DNA from: Roseimarinus sediminis
GTDB taxonomy: Bacteria > Bacteroidota > Bacteroidia > Bacteroidales > Prolixibacteraceae
NCBI RefSeq assembly: GCF_050433125.1
Contig: NZ_JBNPXV010000001.1
Location: 310,001-374,000, forward strand
DNA length: 64,000 nt
Direction: 5' to 3'
The notes below the pieces were generated by a model that saw nothing but the letters and a program-made list of their open reading frames with translations, did no database searches and was not told the DNA's origin. A program made the translations under genes and the position numbers. Positions 9,900 through 19,404 of the stretch are shown here, piece after piece. Positions within the stretch are counted from its first letter, which is position 1. Each line of letters begins with the position of its first letter.

Positions 9900-10868
9900 A
9901 TGATTGAAAAGAAGGAAGTAAGTATTAATGAAGCGGCCGACATTATAAAACGTGGAGGACTGGTGTCGTTTCCAACCGAGACCGTTTATGGTTTGGGGGC
10001 CGATGCCTTTAATGCTCAGGCGGTGGCACGTATTTTTGAGGAGAAGGAACGACCTTCGTTTGACCCACTCATTGTTCATATTGCCGACAAGCAGCAATGG
10101 GAAGATTTTTGTCAGCCTGAATTAAAGGAACTTGTCGACCGGCTGGCTGAAAAATTCTGGCCCGGGCCGCTAACGCTGGTGCTTCCGCGAAAAAATAATT
10201 TGCCCGAAATTGTCACTTCCGGGCTCTCGACGGTTGGTGTACGCATGCCTGCGCACCCGGTAGCCCTTGAGCTGATCCGGAGGGCAGGCACCCCGATTGC
10301 CGCACCCAGCGCCAATAAATTTGGAATGCTTAGCCCGACAGAAGCAGCCCATGTGGTCAAACAGCTCAAAGGGGTCGATGCCGTGCTCGACGGGGGAAAG
10401 ACGACCGTTGGCATCGAGTCGACCGTGATTTCGCTGAGCCGCGAAGGATTTGTAATGTTACGGCCCGGTGCCATTACCAGTGAGGAACTGGAGCACATCC
10501 TGCCGCAAATTACGGCTCCGGCAGGTGGAACAGGCCTTGCTTCACCCGGACTGCTGAAATCGCATTACAGCCCGCGTAAACCGCTTTATATCGAAGGGGA
10601 GTCGCACATTAAAGGTGACAAGGGAAAAGCAGGCTACATCGCTTTACAAAAGACTTCAGAGAAGTTACCCTTTGCCCGTGTTGAATACCTTTCGGAAAAT
10701 GGCGATTTAAAAGAAGCTGCCATTCATCTTTTTAGTGCGCTGCATCGCCTTGAGGAAAGCGATGTTGACTTCATCGTTGCTCAGCCGGTTCCCGAAAAGG
10801 GAATTGGTATTGCGGTAATGGACCGATTGCGCAAAGCAGCTTATCAGTACCGTAACGAAGCAGAGTAA
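9900..10868 (+). CDS. sua5: L-threonylcarbamoyladenylate synthase (Sua5 type)
   Basis: This cytoplasmic housekeeping enzyme makes threonylcarbamoyl-AMP from threonine, bicarbonate and ATP for t6A37 modification of ANN-decoding tRNAs. The YrdC-like catalytic domain (about 1-205) contains SFPTETVYGLGADAF, KERPSFDPLIVHI and the conserved PIAAPSANKFG stretch. The C-terminal Sua5 domain (about 230-318) distinguishes it from the short TsaC form, and 322 residues is normal for Sua5. A TATTTTTG -7-like element lies at 9826-9833, giving a leader of about 60 bases. The gene is flanked by terminators on both sides and is not part of the glycan locus. Confidence 0.95.
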   Translation: MIEKKEVSINEAADIIKRGGLVSFPTETVYGLGADAFNAQAVARIFEEKERPSFDPLIVHIADKQQWEDFCQPELKELVDRLAEKFWPGPLTLVLPRKNNLPEIVTSGLSTVGVRMPAHPVALELIRRAGTPIAAPSANKFGMLSPTEAAHVVKQLKGVDAVLDGGKTTVGIESTVISLSREGFVMLRPGAITSEELEHILPQITAPAGGTGLASPGLLKSHYSPRKPLYIEGESHIKGDKGKAGYIALQKTSEKLPFARVEYLSENGDLKEAAIHLFSALHRLEESDVDFIVAQPVPEKGIGIAVMDRLRKAAYQYRNEAE

Positions 10869-10885
10869 GTAGTCAAAAAATACAT

Positions 10886-10928
10886 AAAAAAAGAAGGCTG
10901 AAATCTACCCGATTTCAGCCTTCTTTTT
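10886..10928. terminator. Bidirectional terminator between sua5 and the SusCD operon
   Basis: A perfect inverted repeat (AAAAAGAAGGCTGAAATC and its complement, around a short loop of about 5 bases) has an A-tract on one side and a T-tract on the other. It therefore works in both orientations. It ends sua5 (plus) and the long SusC/FAS1/SusD operon (minus), whose last gene stops at 10946. Confidence 0.92.
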
Positions 10929-10945
10929 AATATACAGTAGTGCGT

Positions 10946-12613
10946 TTACCGTTGAATATACCAGTTGTTCATGTCCTGGAGTTTCGACTCAATGGCTGCT
11001 GCATTGGCAGCGTGTTTTTGAGCTACCTTTTGAGCCAGGTACGAAGGATCGTTGCGACGGATGGCGATGCGCATCAGGTCGTGAAAACGGTTGCCTTCGA
11101 AGGCGAGTTCAAGCGCCATTTCGTCAAGCAGTAAATCTTCGACATACTCGATTGAATCGGTAAGCGTTGGAAGTACCGGAATACGGTAAGCCGGTATGGT
11201 TGAAACATTGCCCGAACCACGTGCATGGATGCCGCCGTTATTTTCAAATATGTTTTCGTTAAAGTTGGTGTAAGTAAGGAAAGTTCCCGTGCTGTCGGTG
11301 TAGCTACTGTATTTTTCGTGGCGCGGAACAATGGAATCTGTCGCCATTACCTGGGGGCTTAAACCATGCTTCAACACGGCAAAGGCCAGATTCGGTTTAC
11401 CAGCACGGTTTACGGCCTCGGCATAGCGCAGGTATAAGGTGGCAATACGGTAAACAATAATTGCTTTTGAATTATCACCTGTCAGATCACTGTACTTAAT
11501 AATAACATTCCCCAATTCGGTCGTCGAACCCGAGGCCATCGAAAAATCACGATACGACCCGGGATAACCACGCATGTCGCCTTCGGTTATCATGTTTTTT
11601 GATTCATAATACGTTTGCCGATTCCAATTATTAATGGCAGGCTCCGAAGGCATAATTTCGTACTTATACATTGTAAGGCTGTCCATTAACGAGCCATCGC
11701 CAAATTCGGTCGAAGCAGCCATCAGTGATATATTTTCTGAACTGTTAAGGTCAAAGATTTGAGTAAACCAGTTACTGTACCATGAATTAAAATTAAACAC
11801 CTGATCTTCTGTTAGCCAGCGCATGTAGCGCATTGTGCTTGTGTATAAATTCTCTTCCACCATCAGTTCGTGATAAGCCATGGCAGCCTCTTCGTATAAG
11901 CCTTTCCACAGATACAAGTCTCCCAGCAGCATATTGACCGGAAAAAACAACTTACTGGACTGGATATTATCGCTCAGTGAAATGGCCTCAGGCAATTCAT
12001 ATTCTTTCCAGGGTAACAGGTCGGCAATCAGTACATCGGCCAGTTCATCGAAAGCATATTCGGGATACTGTTTTTCAGCATCGCTAAGGGTGAGTAATGG
12101 ATCCTCATAATAAATTACTTTTCCATAGTTTAAAGCCAATTGCATGTAGGTCCAGGCACGTATTCCTTTTATTGCTGCGTATTCGCGGTACATCACCTTT
12201 TCAGCTTCAATAACTATGGAAGTGTCGATTTTTTGAATCACATAGTTACAGGCATTAATTACTTCGTAATAACTTTTACTATCGACATAGGGATTGTCAG
12301 CTGCAAACTCGAAGTTGTTAATTTCCTTTAGATAGATTCCGGCATTTTCAGTTATATCCATCAGGTCAGCCCTAAGTTCACCGAGTAATACATATTGACC
12401 CGACAATTTCGATAGCTTACTTAAGACGCCTGCATTCCCATAAATAGCTTCTTCAGGTGATGCAATGCTATGATCGTCGGGCTTCAGAATCCTTTCCGAA
12501 TCGACATCGAATATGCTGTTACAGCTGTACATCGAAAATGCCACTGCCAACACGCCCAGCCATATTTTGTTATATTTCTTCATCGTATGTTTGTATATTT
12601 TGGTGTTCATCAT
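10946..12613 (-). CDS. SusD/RagB-like surface glycan-binding lipoprotein (pair 2)
   Basis: This 555-residue protein carries a lipoprotein signal ending SMYSC (Cys about residue 30) and then a SusD-like fold with TPR-type helices (for example IRAWTYMQLALNYGKV and LLGDLYLWKGLYEEAAMAYHEL). The C-terminal half carries the usual RYAEAVNRAGK and MALELAFEGNRFHDLMRIA motifs. It should sit on the cell surface as the lid of the partner SusC transporter. Its start overlaps the SusC stop as TAATG, which implies translational coupling and favours the ATG at 12613 over the later ATG at 12583 (MKKYNKIWLG). It is the last gene of the operon, ending at a strong terminator. Confidence 0.94.
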   Translation of the reverse strand: MMNTKIYKHTMKKYNKIWLGVLAVAFSMYSCNSIFDVDSERILKPDDHSIASPEEAIYGNAGVLSKLSKLSGQYVLLGELRADLMDITENAGIYLKEINNFEFAADNPYVDSKSYYEVINACNYVIQKIDTSIVIEAEKVMYREYAAIKGIRAWTYMQLALNYGKVIYYEDPLLTLSDAEKQYPEYAFDELADVLIADLLPWKEYELPEAISLSDNIQSSKLFFPVNMLLGDLYLWKGLYEEAAMAYHELMVEENLYTSTMRYMRWLTEDQVFNFNSWYSNWFTQIFDLNSSENISLMAASTEFGDGSLMDSLTMYKYEIMPSEPAINNWNRQTYYESKNMITEGDMRGYPGSYRDFSMASGSTTELGNVIIKYSDLTGDNSKAIIVYRIATLYLRYAEAVNRAGKPNLAFAVLKHGLSPQVMATDSIVPRHEKYSSYTDSTGTFLTYTNFNENIFENNGGIHARGSGNVSTIPAYRIPVLPTLTDSIEYVEDLLLDEMALELAFEGNRFHDLMRIAIRRNDPSYLAQKVAQKHAANAAAIESKLQDMNNWYIQR

Positions 12614-15600
12614 TAAAGGTTCATTTTAATTCCTATAAAATATCCCCTCGTGGAAGGAATCAAACCGGTATCGATACCCTGGAAAAGTACACTATTGTAG
12701 GGTGAAACTTCAGGATCGCGTCCGAGATAGTTGCTGAATGTAAACAGGTTATTAGCCGATAAACTCACGGTTAATCCGGAAATTATACTGGTTTTTAAAT
12801 CAACTTTGTAATTAAGGGTCAATGATTTAAACTTCAGATAGGAACCATCTTCAATCCAGCGGTCGGAAAAACGTGCATTGCCCATGGGGTCAGCATACAT
12901 GGCTTTAGGCTGGTTGGTCACATGGCCTTCGTACGACCAGCGGGTAAGCATTGCAGTGGTTTGGTTCATAATGGTTCCTTCAACAGAGCCGCCACCCGAT
13001 TCGAGTTGCGAACGCAGGTAATTGTACACTTCGTTTCCATATGAATAGGTAAAATAGGCATCGAGACTGAAGTTTTTATAGGCCAGCATGCTTGAGAACG
13101 AACCATAAATATCGGGATTTGGATCGCCAATGACTTGTTTGTCCTCTTCGTTGATGATATTGTCATTGTTCAGGTCTTCAAAATGGACATCGCCAGCAGT
13201 AAAGTAAGTATCATTCCCAGCCCGGTCAACAATTTTCAGATTTGCATTTGATGCTTCGTCCTGTGTTACAAATACTCCAAGTGATTTATAGCCGTAAAAC
13301 AATCCAGCCGGATTTCCTTTTGAAGTGATTATTTCAGCATTTAGTACTGAAGTGGTATAGCTGCCTTGTGGCAAATCCATCATCTGGTTGGTGTAATGAC
13401 CTGCACTGGCCGAAACTTCCCATTTAAGGTTTTTCCTGTTCAAAACTTTAATGCTCGTGTTTACTTCGAAACCAGTATTCTGTAAGCTGCCACTGTTTCC
13501 TAAATAATATTTGTCGCCTACAAGCATTGGAGCTTCAAGCATCGAAAGCAGATTGGATGTTTGATTATTATAAACATCAAAGGTCAGGTCCATCCGGTTG
13601 TTGAATAAGCTGGCATCGACACCAAAATTCAGCTTTGCTGTAGTTTCCCATTGTACTTTATCGTTACCAAGGTTATCAATTACTAATGCGTTGGCACGTC
13701 CCATGTATCTTTCTGAAGATAGATAGGAAACCCAGGCATAGGGAAGGATGTCGTCGTTTCCGCTTAAGCCGTAGCTGGCACGAACTTTCAGGCGGTTGAT
13801 AAAGTGGATACCGCTCATAAAGTCTTCCGATGATGCCAGCCATGCAGTATTTAGCGATGGGAAGAATCCCCAGCTTTGGCCAAATAGTTGAAAACCACCT
13901 TCAGTTTGGCGACCAAAGCGCGATGAACCATCGAGGGCCATGGCTACTGTGGCATAATAGCGGCCCTGATAGTTATAATCGATGTTAATGTAATTCGAAA
14001 TGGAGCGGATGCGGTTGTTCAGGCCGTCGGCATCTTTAAACTCCATTTCTCCCATCAGGTTCCTCTTCTGGTCCGATCCGGTATTGTGACCTACACCATA
14101 ATCCATTTCGTAGAAAGTGGATAAGAAACGCCATCCGAGCATCGCGCCAACATGGTGTCCGCTGGTATAGTTTTTTGTGTAGCTGATCCGGGTATCGTCG
14201 AAAACGGTGATATCGCGCATAACCTGTCCAATGAACATGTTTTCCGAAATGCCATAGCCCTCGATGTACTGATCGGCAGCTCCGACCATCGGTTTATAAA
14301 AAGTTTCCTGTACTTTATCGATACTATAATCGAACATGCTGCTCAGGGTCAGTTCGGGTGTTATTTTATACACCGGCTTCAAACCAATGTTGAGACGGTT
14401 ATTCTTGTTCAGGTTAAGTGAATTGGCAATTATGGCCGAGGGGTTACCTACATTAAACAAGTCACTGTCTTCGAAATTTTTAGTAAGTGTTCCACTAACA
14501 GTATAGGTATTGGGATGTAAAAATGGTGCTTTAATCATTGCCTGGTAGGTGGGCGATGTATAAAAATCAACCCCGTCGTTGAGCATTGTGCGGTCGATGT
14601 TGCTGAAACCGATATTGAGCCCCATATTGAAGTTGTTATGCAGCGAAAAGTCGGCATTAAAGCGTGTATTCAGGCGATTCATGTCGGTAGTTTTAATGAT
14701 CCCTGTTTGCCCAAAATAACCCAACGAGAAGTTGTATAAAGCTTTATCGTCGCCACCACTTACGTTAATGTTCATGCTTTGAACCTTGCCTGTTCGGTAA
14801 ACTTCATCATCCCAGTTGGTATTGTTGTGAAAGCGGGGATAGGCAGGATTTGTGGGATCATCCTGCACAAAATAATAATTCCCGATGTTGTTGGCATATA
14901 ACTCGGTAGTACCCATCAGCTCGGTAGCATATATTTTAAACTGATCGAGCCCCATCATTGGAAGCGAGTTGCTGCTTTCGCTTACACCTCCAAGTGCGTT
15001 GACAGTAATTTTTGTTGCTTTATCCTTACCTCTGACCGTATTAATGAGGATGACGCCATTCCCACCTTTGCTTCCATAAATTGAAGTTCCGTCTTTTAAA
15101 ACGGTTACGCTTTCGATGTCGTTTAAGTCGAGCATGGCCAAAGTATTGTTGAAAAATCCGTTATGCAAAGAAGGTGCATCATAATGGTTTTTCCAGATTA
15201 CACCGTCAACTACAAACAGGGGCTGTGCATTACGATTCAATGAATTGAATCCACGGATAAAATAAGCGGCACCGGTGCCAGGCATGCCCGACCGGTTGAT
15301 TGTACGCACATTGCCACCCAATTGTTTTTGGATGGTTCCATCGATGGATGCATCGTACAAATCGTTTATTTCATCAATTTGCCTGATCGCAGCCGTAGTT
15401 TGCGAAGTACGTTTGATTTTTCCGGCGATGCTTTCCACTAGTTTATATGAGTCGGAAAATATCTTTGGATATAGGTCAACTTCGAGTTTATCGCGGCCTT
15501 GAACGGGAATTTCTCCCTGATTGTATTCAAATGCATTGATAATCAACACCTCGTTTTTTGTTACGATATCGATGGTAAATTCTCCTTCGTTGTTGGTAGT

Positions 15601-15831
15601 TGCCGATGTTTGACTGTTGAAGGTGCTGATTTGAGCAGCTGCAACTGGCTGACCAGTGTTTGCATCGTGCACAACACCAGAAACTTTGAAATTCTGACCG
15701 GTCACAACCGAATCGGGTTGAGCGATGGCAGGTACACACAAGGTAATTGCCCACAATAGAAAAAGCGGACGGATTAATTGGTAAATACCCGGGGCTATGT
15801 TAGTTCGTTTCATATTGCACTGTCGTTTCAT
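12613..15831 (-). CDS. SusC/RagA-like TonB-dependent transporter (pair 2)
   Basis: This is a 1072-residue outer-membrane glycan importer. The signal peptide (to about residue 38, AIAQ) is followed by a carboxypeptidase-regulatory-like domain (VSGVVHDANTGQPVAAAQIS, about 48-120) and a plug domain with PLFVVDGVIW and SVTVLKDGTSIYGSKGGNGVILI (about 150-280). The 22-strand barrel ends YFIGIKMNL. The plug lacks the canonical ASAAIYGSRA form but keeps the DGTSIYGSKGGNG version. It is separated by 13 bases from the FAS1 gene upstream, so it is very probably in the same transcript, and it overlaps its SusD partner by one base. Confidence 0.95.
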   Translation of the reverse strand: MKRQCNMKRTNIAPGIYQLIRPLFLLWAITLCVPAIAQPDSVVTGQNFKVSGVVHDANTGQPVAAAQISTFNSQTSATTNNEGEFTIDIVTKNEVLIINAFEYNQGEIPVQGRDKLEVDLYPKIFSDSYKLVESIAGKIKRTSQTTAAIRQIDEINDLYDASIDGTIQKQLGGNVRTINRSGMPGTGAAYFIRGFNSLNRNAQPLFVVDGVIWKNHYDAPSLHNGFFNNTLAMLDLNDIESVTVLKDGTSIYGSKGGNGVILINTVRGKDKATKITVNALGGVSESSNSLPMMGLDQFKIYATELMGTTELYANNIGNYYFVQDDPTNPAYPRFHNNTNWDDEVYRTGKVQSMNINVSGGDDKALYNFSLGYFGQTGIIKTTDMNRLNTRFNADFSLHNNFNMGLNIGFSNIDRTMLNDGVDFYTSPTYQAMIKAPFLHPNTYTVSGTLTKNFEDSDLFNVGNPSAIIANSLNLNKNNRLNIGLKPVYKITPELTLSSMFDYSIDKVQETFYKPMVGAADQYIEGYGISENMFIGQVMRDITVFDDTRISYTKNYTSGHHVGAMLGWRFLSTFYEMDYGVGHNTGSDQKRNLMGEMEFKDADGLNNRIRSISNYINIDYNYQGRYYATVAMALDGSSRFGRQTEGGFQLFGQSWGFFPSLNTAWLASSEDFMSGIHFINRLKVRASYGLSGNDDILPYAWVSYLSSERYMGRANALVIDNLGNDKVQWETTAKLNFGVDASLFNNRMDLTFDVYNNQTSNLLSMLEAPMLVGDKYYLGNSGSLQNTGFEVNTSIKVLNRKNLKWEVSASAGHYTNQMMDLPQGSYTTSVLNAEIITSKGNPAGLFYGYKSLGVFVTQDEASNANLKIVDRAGNDTYFTAGDVHFEDLNNDNIINEEDKQVIGDPNPDIYGSFSSMLAYKNFSLDAYFTYSYGNEVYNYLRSQLESGGGSVEGTIMNQTTAMLTRWSYEGHVTNQPKAMYADPMGNARFSDRWIEDGSYLKFKSLTLNYKVDLKTSIISGLTVSLSANNLFTFSNYLGRDPEVSPYNSVLFQGIDTGLIPSTRGYFIGIKMNL

Positions 15832-15844
15832 TATTTCGTATTTG

Positions 15845-17389
15845 TTATTTCATCACAGGTTCCAGAATGATACAATCGATACGCATATCCCTGCTGAACG
15901 CTTCTGCTTCTTCCATCTTCACATCGTTCGAGACTTCAAAAGTTATCGGAGCGTCGGGATAATCACGGCTTACAAGGTTTGCAAACTCAAAATCGAACTG
16001 CCCCACAAAAAGCCTGGTCACTTTAGTTGGATCGCTTACGGTAACTTCCGGATTAAAGGTTTTGCGACTGGTACGGCCGCCGGTGGTTCGTATATAGTTC
16101 AACACAAACTTAGCCTTCATTGGCTTCACATTATTTGGATCGGCAATGGCATTTGGTACAAACACGCAATAAATATTATAGCTTGCCGACAGAATATTGG
16201 GTATTGAAAACTCAACTGATGAAACTGCAAGGTTACTGGTTGTTGTGGGTTCAACTAATATGTACCTGTTGTTAGAAACATCATATTCATCGCCACCATA
16301 AACCCTTGAATAAACGTTACTATTGGAATTTTCACGACCCTGAGAATTTTCGGCTTCAATTCTTATTTCATTAAACCAGGCAACCGTGTCGGCATAGGGA
16401 AATACATCCGATTGGAATACGATTCCATTACTTAAACTGGTTCCCTGTGTGTTTCCAAATATTTCATCAGGGTTATGGAAAGTTGTATTGGTAGTTGATG
16501 TAATTGAATCGAGTGATGCCGGTGATTCAATTTTCCCCCGGAACACCAAATCTTTTACAGTATAGAGAGGGACAAGTTCGTTTTTACGTTCTACTCCACC
16601 AAATTCGTCGGGGAAGTTAAAATATTTCCCGATACGCGAAGTGGCATCACTCCATGCATCGTTTTTCAAGGTCAGCATGGTATAAATACTATCTTCGATG
16701 TCGAGTTCGCCAATGATACCCAGTACCTGGTTGTGAGATACAAAAACTGAATCGTAAATCGGATCACCATTGTCATTGACCCCGATTTCGAGACTCAGCT
16801 GCGGCATAAATACTTTTTGGGTTTGGCCAAACAGGTAGTTCCGGAGGGAATCGATACCCTCGGCATTTTGAAGGTGCTCCCATATGTTATTCTGATAGGG
16901 GATGTATCCATTCAGAACATGTACCAACCCATTTTTAGTGGGCTGATTTGGTTGAATGATCGACACATTGCCCATTTCGGCCCCATTGGCTCCCTGTGTA
17001 ATGTTTAAATATTTATTCGAGAGCATTTTAACAGGCTTGCCGCTTAGGTTGGTAGTTGAATATTTATTACGTGCAATATGGGTTTGAACGACCTGTAATA
17101 CTTTATTGTAATCGTTCAGATCGATACCCGAAAGTGCTTCGTTATTGGGTGCCCAAACGGTAAAGGTTTGCGACGAACCGATTAAGGAATCGTAAGCTGT
17201 AACTTTAAGCATTTCGTTAAAAACACTCAATTCTGACTGTTCGGCGATATATTGGGCAAGTGAATACTCTGGCAAATCAAAATTATCTTCGTTGTAATGT
17301 TCTTCCCAATTGTCGTTACACGAGAAGAAAAAGAACAAAGCAGCCATTGCGATGAAATGCCTTAAGCCTATGTACTGAAATCTAGTCAT
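15845..17389 (-). CDS. FAS1 (fasciclin)-domain lipoprotein, single/compact form
   Basis: This 514-residue predicted surface lipoprotein has a signal peptide with the lipobox FFFSC (Cys about residue 24). A FAS1 domain follows (about 40-165) with the family signatures TFTVWAPNNEAL and GLVHVLNGYIPY, then a degenerate second region. The C-terminal beta-sandwich-like part (about 340-514) ends MRIDCIILEPV, similar in pattern to the ends of carbohydrate-binding-like sandwich domains. FAS1 domains mediate adhesion and ligand contacts in other systems; the ligand here is unknown. It lies directly between two larger FAS1 lipoproteins and the SusC of pair 2, at the kind of position where SusE/SusF-like binding proteins are encoded in classical PULs. 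An accessory binding role is an inference from that position. Confidence 0.85.
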   Translation of the reverse strand: MTRFQYIGLRHFIAMAALFFFFSCNDNWEEHYNEDNFDLPEYSLAQYIAEQSELSVFNEMLKVTAYDSLIGSSQTFTVWAPNNEALSGIDLNDYNKVLQVVQTHIARNKYSTTNLSGKPVKMLSNKYLNITQGANGAEMGNVSIIQPNQPTKNGLVHVLNGYIPYQNNIWEHLQNAEGIDSLRNYLFGQTQKVFMPQLSLEIGVNDNGDPIYDSVFVSHNQVLGIIGELDIEDSIYTMLTLKNDAWSDATSRIGKYFNFPDEFGGVERKNELVPLYTVKDLVFRGKIESPASLDSITSTTNTTFHNPDEIFGNTQGTSLSNGIVFQSDVFPYADTVAWFNEIRIEAENSQGRENSNSNVYSRVYGGDEYDVSNNRYILVEPTTTSNLAVSSVEFSIPNILSASYNIYCVFVPNAIADPNNVKPMKAKFVLNYIRTTGGRTSRKTFNPEVTVSDPTKVTRLFVGQFDFEFANLVSRDYPDAPITFEVSNDVKMEEAEAFSRDMRIDCIILEPVMK

Positions 17390-17411
17390 TATGATATGGA
17401 GTTAAAATATT

Positions 17412-19379
17412 TTAATATATATCTTCTTTTTCAATTACTTCAAGCGGCACAAATTCGAGGTAGTCGAACATGAACTGACCTTCCTGAGCTGCTTTTACAG
17501 AAAACTCGTGGGTGGTCGTTTCGTCGAAGGTAAAAATTCCCAGGATTTTGCGCAGGGCATCTTCGCTGTTTCGGGCAACACCCATGTACCATCCTCCATT
17601 GTTCGAATCTTTTATAACCTGAAAACTGGCAGGAGCTTTCATATATCCCCTGTTGCGCATCATTTTGTCATTCTCGTACCCATTTGGATCGTTAGGATCC
17701 ATACCTGGTACCATATGGCCAATTCGTGGGTCGTTGGCAAGTATTGATAGATTTAATGGAATGCCACAGGGCTTGCCATCCCAGTATAATTGAGCCACGC
17801 CCCTGAAGGGAGTGGGCTGGTAACCAAACCTGATTTCATAGGTTCCGGCAGGTATCGGAAGTGTGGTGATGGTAAAATCGTACAAGCCGGTAAGGAATAT
17901 TTCATCTCCCTGGTAATCCTGAAAACGGTCGTCGGGGGTGATGTAACCAAATACGGTGGTTTCAGAAACCCTTACCCTTTCGATATAACCCTGGGGAAAA
18001 TCCCATTCAATACTCGGATGTTCTTTCGATGCACTTCCAATTCGCATGTTATTGTTGGTAAGTTCGGGAAAGAAGCTTGCACCATCCATGCGGATGCGTT
18101 TGCTGGTAATTTCCCTTTCTACGTCGCGGGTATAGGCTAATATTCCGTCAATCTCGTGGAACACGCCGTTTAAGGCATCGTTATCATAATCGTCGGTTAG
18201 CCGAACAGCCTCACCGGTTTCTGAAATCATGTTAAAAATATTGTACTCGTTCGATGTACGCAGAGTGCGTACTTCGATTAAGGTATTGGGTGCCATGGGT
18301 TCGATGTATTCAAACATGTCGACCACTTTAATAGCGTGGGTTTCGCCAGTGCTTTCAAAAAACTGACCGGTATTATCGTATGCTTCAATAAAGAGCCTCC
18401 GGGTTAATTTCTTATTAATTAAGTGATAGGCAATCAGTCTGTTAAGGCTGTTTTTACGGTCGGTGATATCGCTAATGCCCGCATCTTGTGGGTACATGGG
18501 GTCATAAAGCTCTTTGGCATAGGCAGCCATCTCATCAAGATTGCTAATTCCATATTTAGCAAAGGTTTCATTGCTGGGAATCAATGCCGTGTATCCATAT
18601 TTCTTTTCTTTGGGTACGCTGGTTAGAATTCCGTGGCCTTGTACCACACCATCTCTCTCCAGGAGTACTTCGTCGGGCACATAGTCCTTATCTTCAACCA
18701 GTAACAGTTCGTTCCCCAGCCCGGTAGTAATTACAGCATTGTAAAACAATGAAAACTTATCTTCGGCTGCAATGGCTTCGACCAATGAATTTTCGGTAGG
18801 AGAAAGTACCTGGTCAATTTCATGAATGACGCCATTATGTACCTCCATGTTCATTTTTGAGATTGCAGAATTTCCATTAATGGTATATACTAATCCGCTG
18901 CCATTGCTGCTGATGGCCACGCGCAGGTAACGTCCGCTCATGGTCAGGTTGGGGATAAAACCATTTCCGAACAAATCGGTTTCCAACACATGATCTTTAA
19001 TGATGTGGTTATACACCAGTTTTTTTATGGAATCAAGCGACATTTCATTCAATGACGAGAAGCCCTCCTGCTCATAATAATCGAAAATGGCCAGGTTGTT
19101 TGGCAGGAAACAAGTATACTCGCCATAAGCATTCAGCAAGCTTTTCACTCCTGTCGTATCAAGCATTTTCGAGAATTCAGAATAAACTTCAGGGTTTTCT
19201 TCAATGTATTGTCCCATTGTTTTTCCTGTAAATGTGTAATAGTTTTCACCTACATCGTCGCTATCGCAAGCGGTAAATAGGCCAACGAAGGCTCCAATTA
19301 CCATTACCCATAGTAAGTGCTGACTGGCAAACTTCCTTTGCCTGTCTTTTCCAATTTTATTTTCCATTGAACAATTCAT
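17412..19379 (-). CDS. Two-FAS1-domain lipoprotein (paralogue B)
   Basis: I place the start at the ATG at 19379 (655 residues). A longer frame would have to use TTG at 19427 inside the end of the preceding gene. The signal peptide ends FTAC, and the mature protein begins CDSDDVGENYYTFTG. Two FAS1 domains follow (about 20-165 and 170-415), with paired motifs YTCFLPNNLAIFDYY / VHNGVIHEIDQVLSP and TALIPSNETFAKY / LNGVFHEIDGILAY. A C-terminal beta-sandwich domain (about 420-650) contains IPAGTYEIRFGYQP and ends FDYLEFVPLEVIEKEDIY. The closest relative is its upstream neighbour, with the same length, domain order and last nine residues, so this is a tandem duplication. The role is probably surface ligand binding; the ligand is unknown. 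Confidence 0.87.
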   Translation of the reverse strand: MNCSMENKIGKDRQRKFASQHLLWVMVIGAFVGLFTACDSDDVGENYYTFTGKTMGQYIEENPEVYSEFSKMLDTTGVKSLLNAYGEYTCFLPNNLAIFDYYEQEGFSSLNEMSLDSIKKLVYNHIIKDHVLETDLFGNGFIPNLTMSGRYLRVAISSNGSGLVYTINGNSAISKMNMEVHNGVIHEIDQVLSPTENSLVEAIAAEDKFSLFYNAVITTGLGNELLLVEDKDYVPDEVLLERDGVVQGHGILTSVPKEKKYGYTALIPSNETFAKYGISNLDEMAAYAKELYDPMYPQDAGISDITDRKNSLNRLIAYHLINKKLTRRLFIEAYDNTGQFFESTGETHAIKVVDMFEYIEPMAPNTLIEVRTLRTSNEYNIFNMISETGEAVRLTDDYDNDALNGVFHEIDGILAYTRDVEREITSKRIRMDGASFFPELTNNNMRIGSASKEHPSIEWDFPQGYIERVRVSETTVFGYITPDDRFQDYQGDEIFLTGLYDFTITTLPIPAGTYEIRFGYQPTPFRGVAQLYWDGKPCGIPLNLSILANDPRIGHMVPGMDPNDPNGYENDKMMRNRGYMKAPASFQVIKDSNNGGWYMGVARNSEDALRKILGIFTFDETTTHEFSVKAAQEGQFMFDYLEFVPLEVIEKEDIY

Positions 19380-19404
19380 ATTTTGAGTGTATTTGGAATT
19401 GTTT

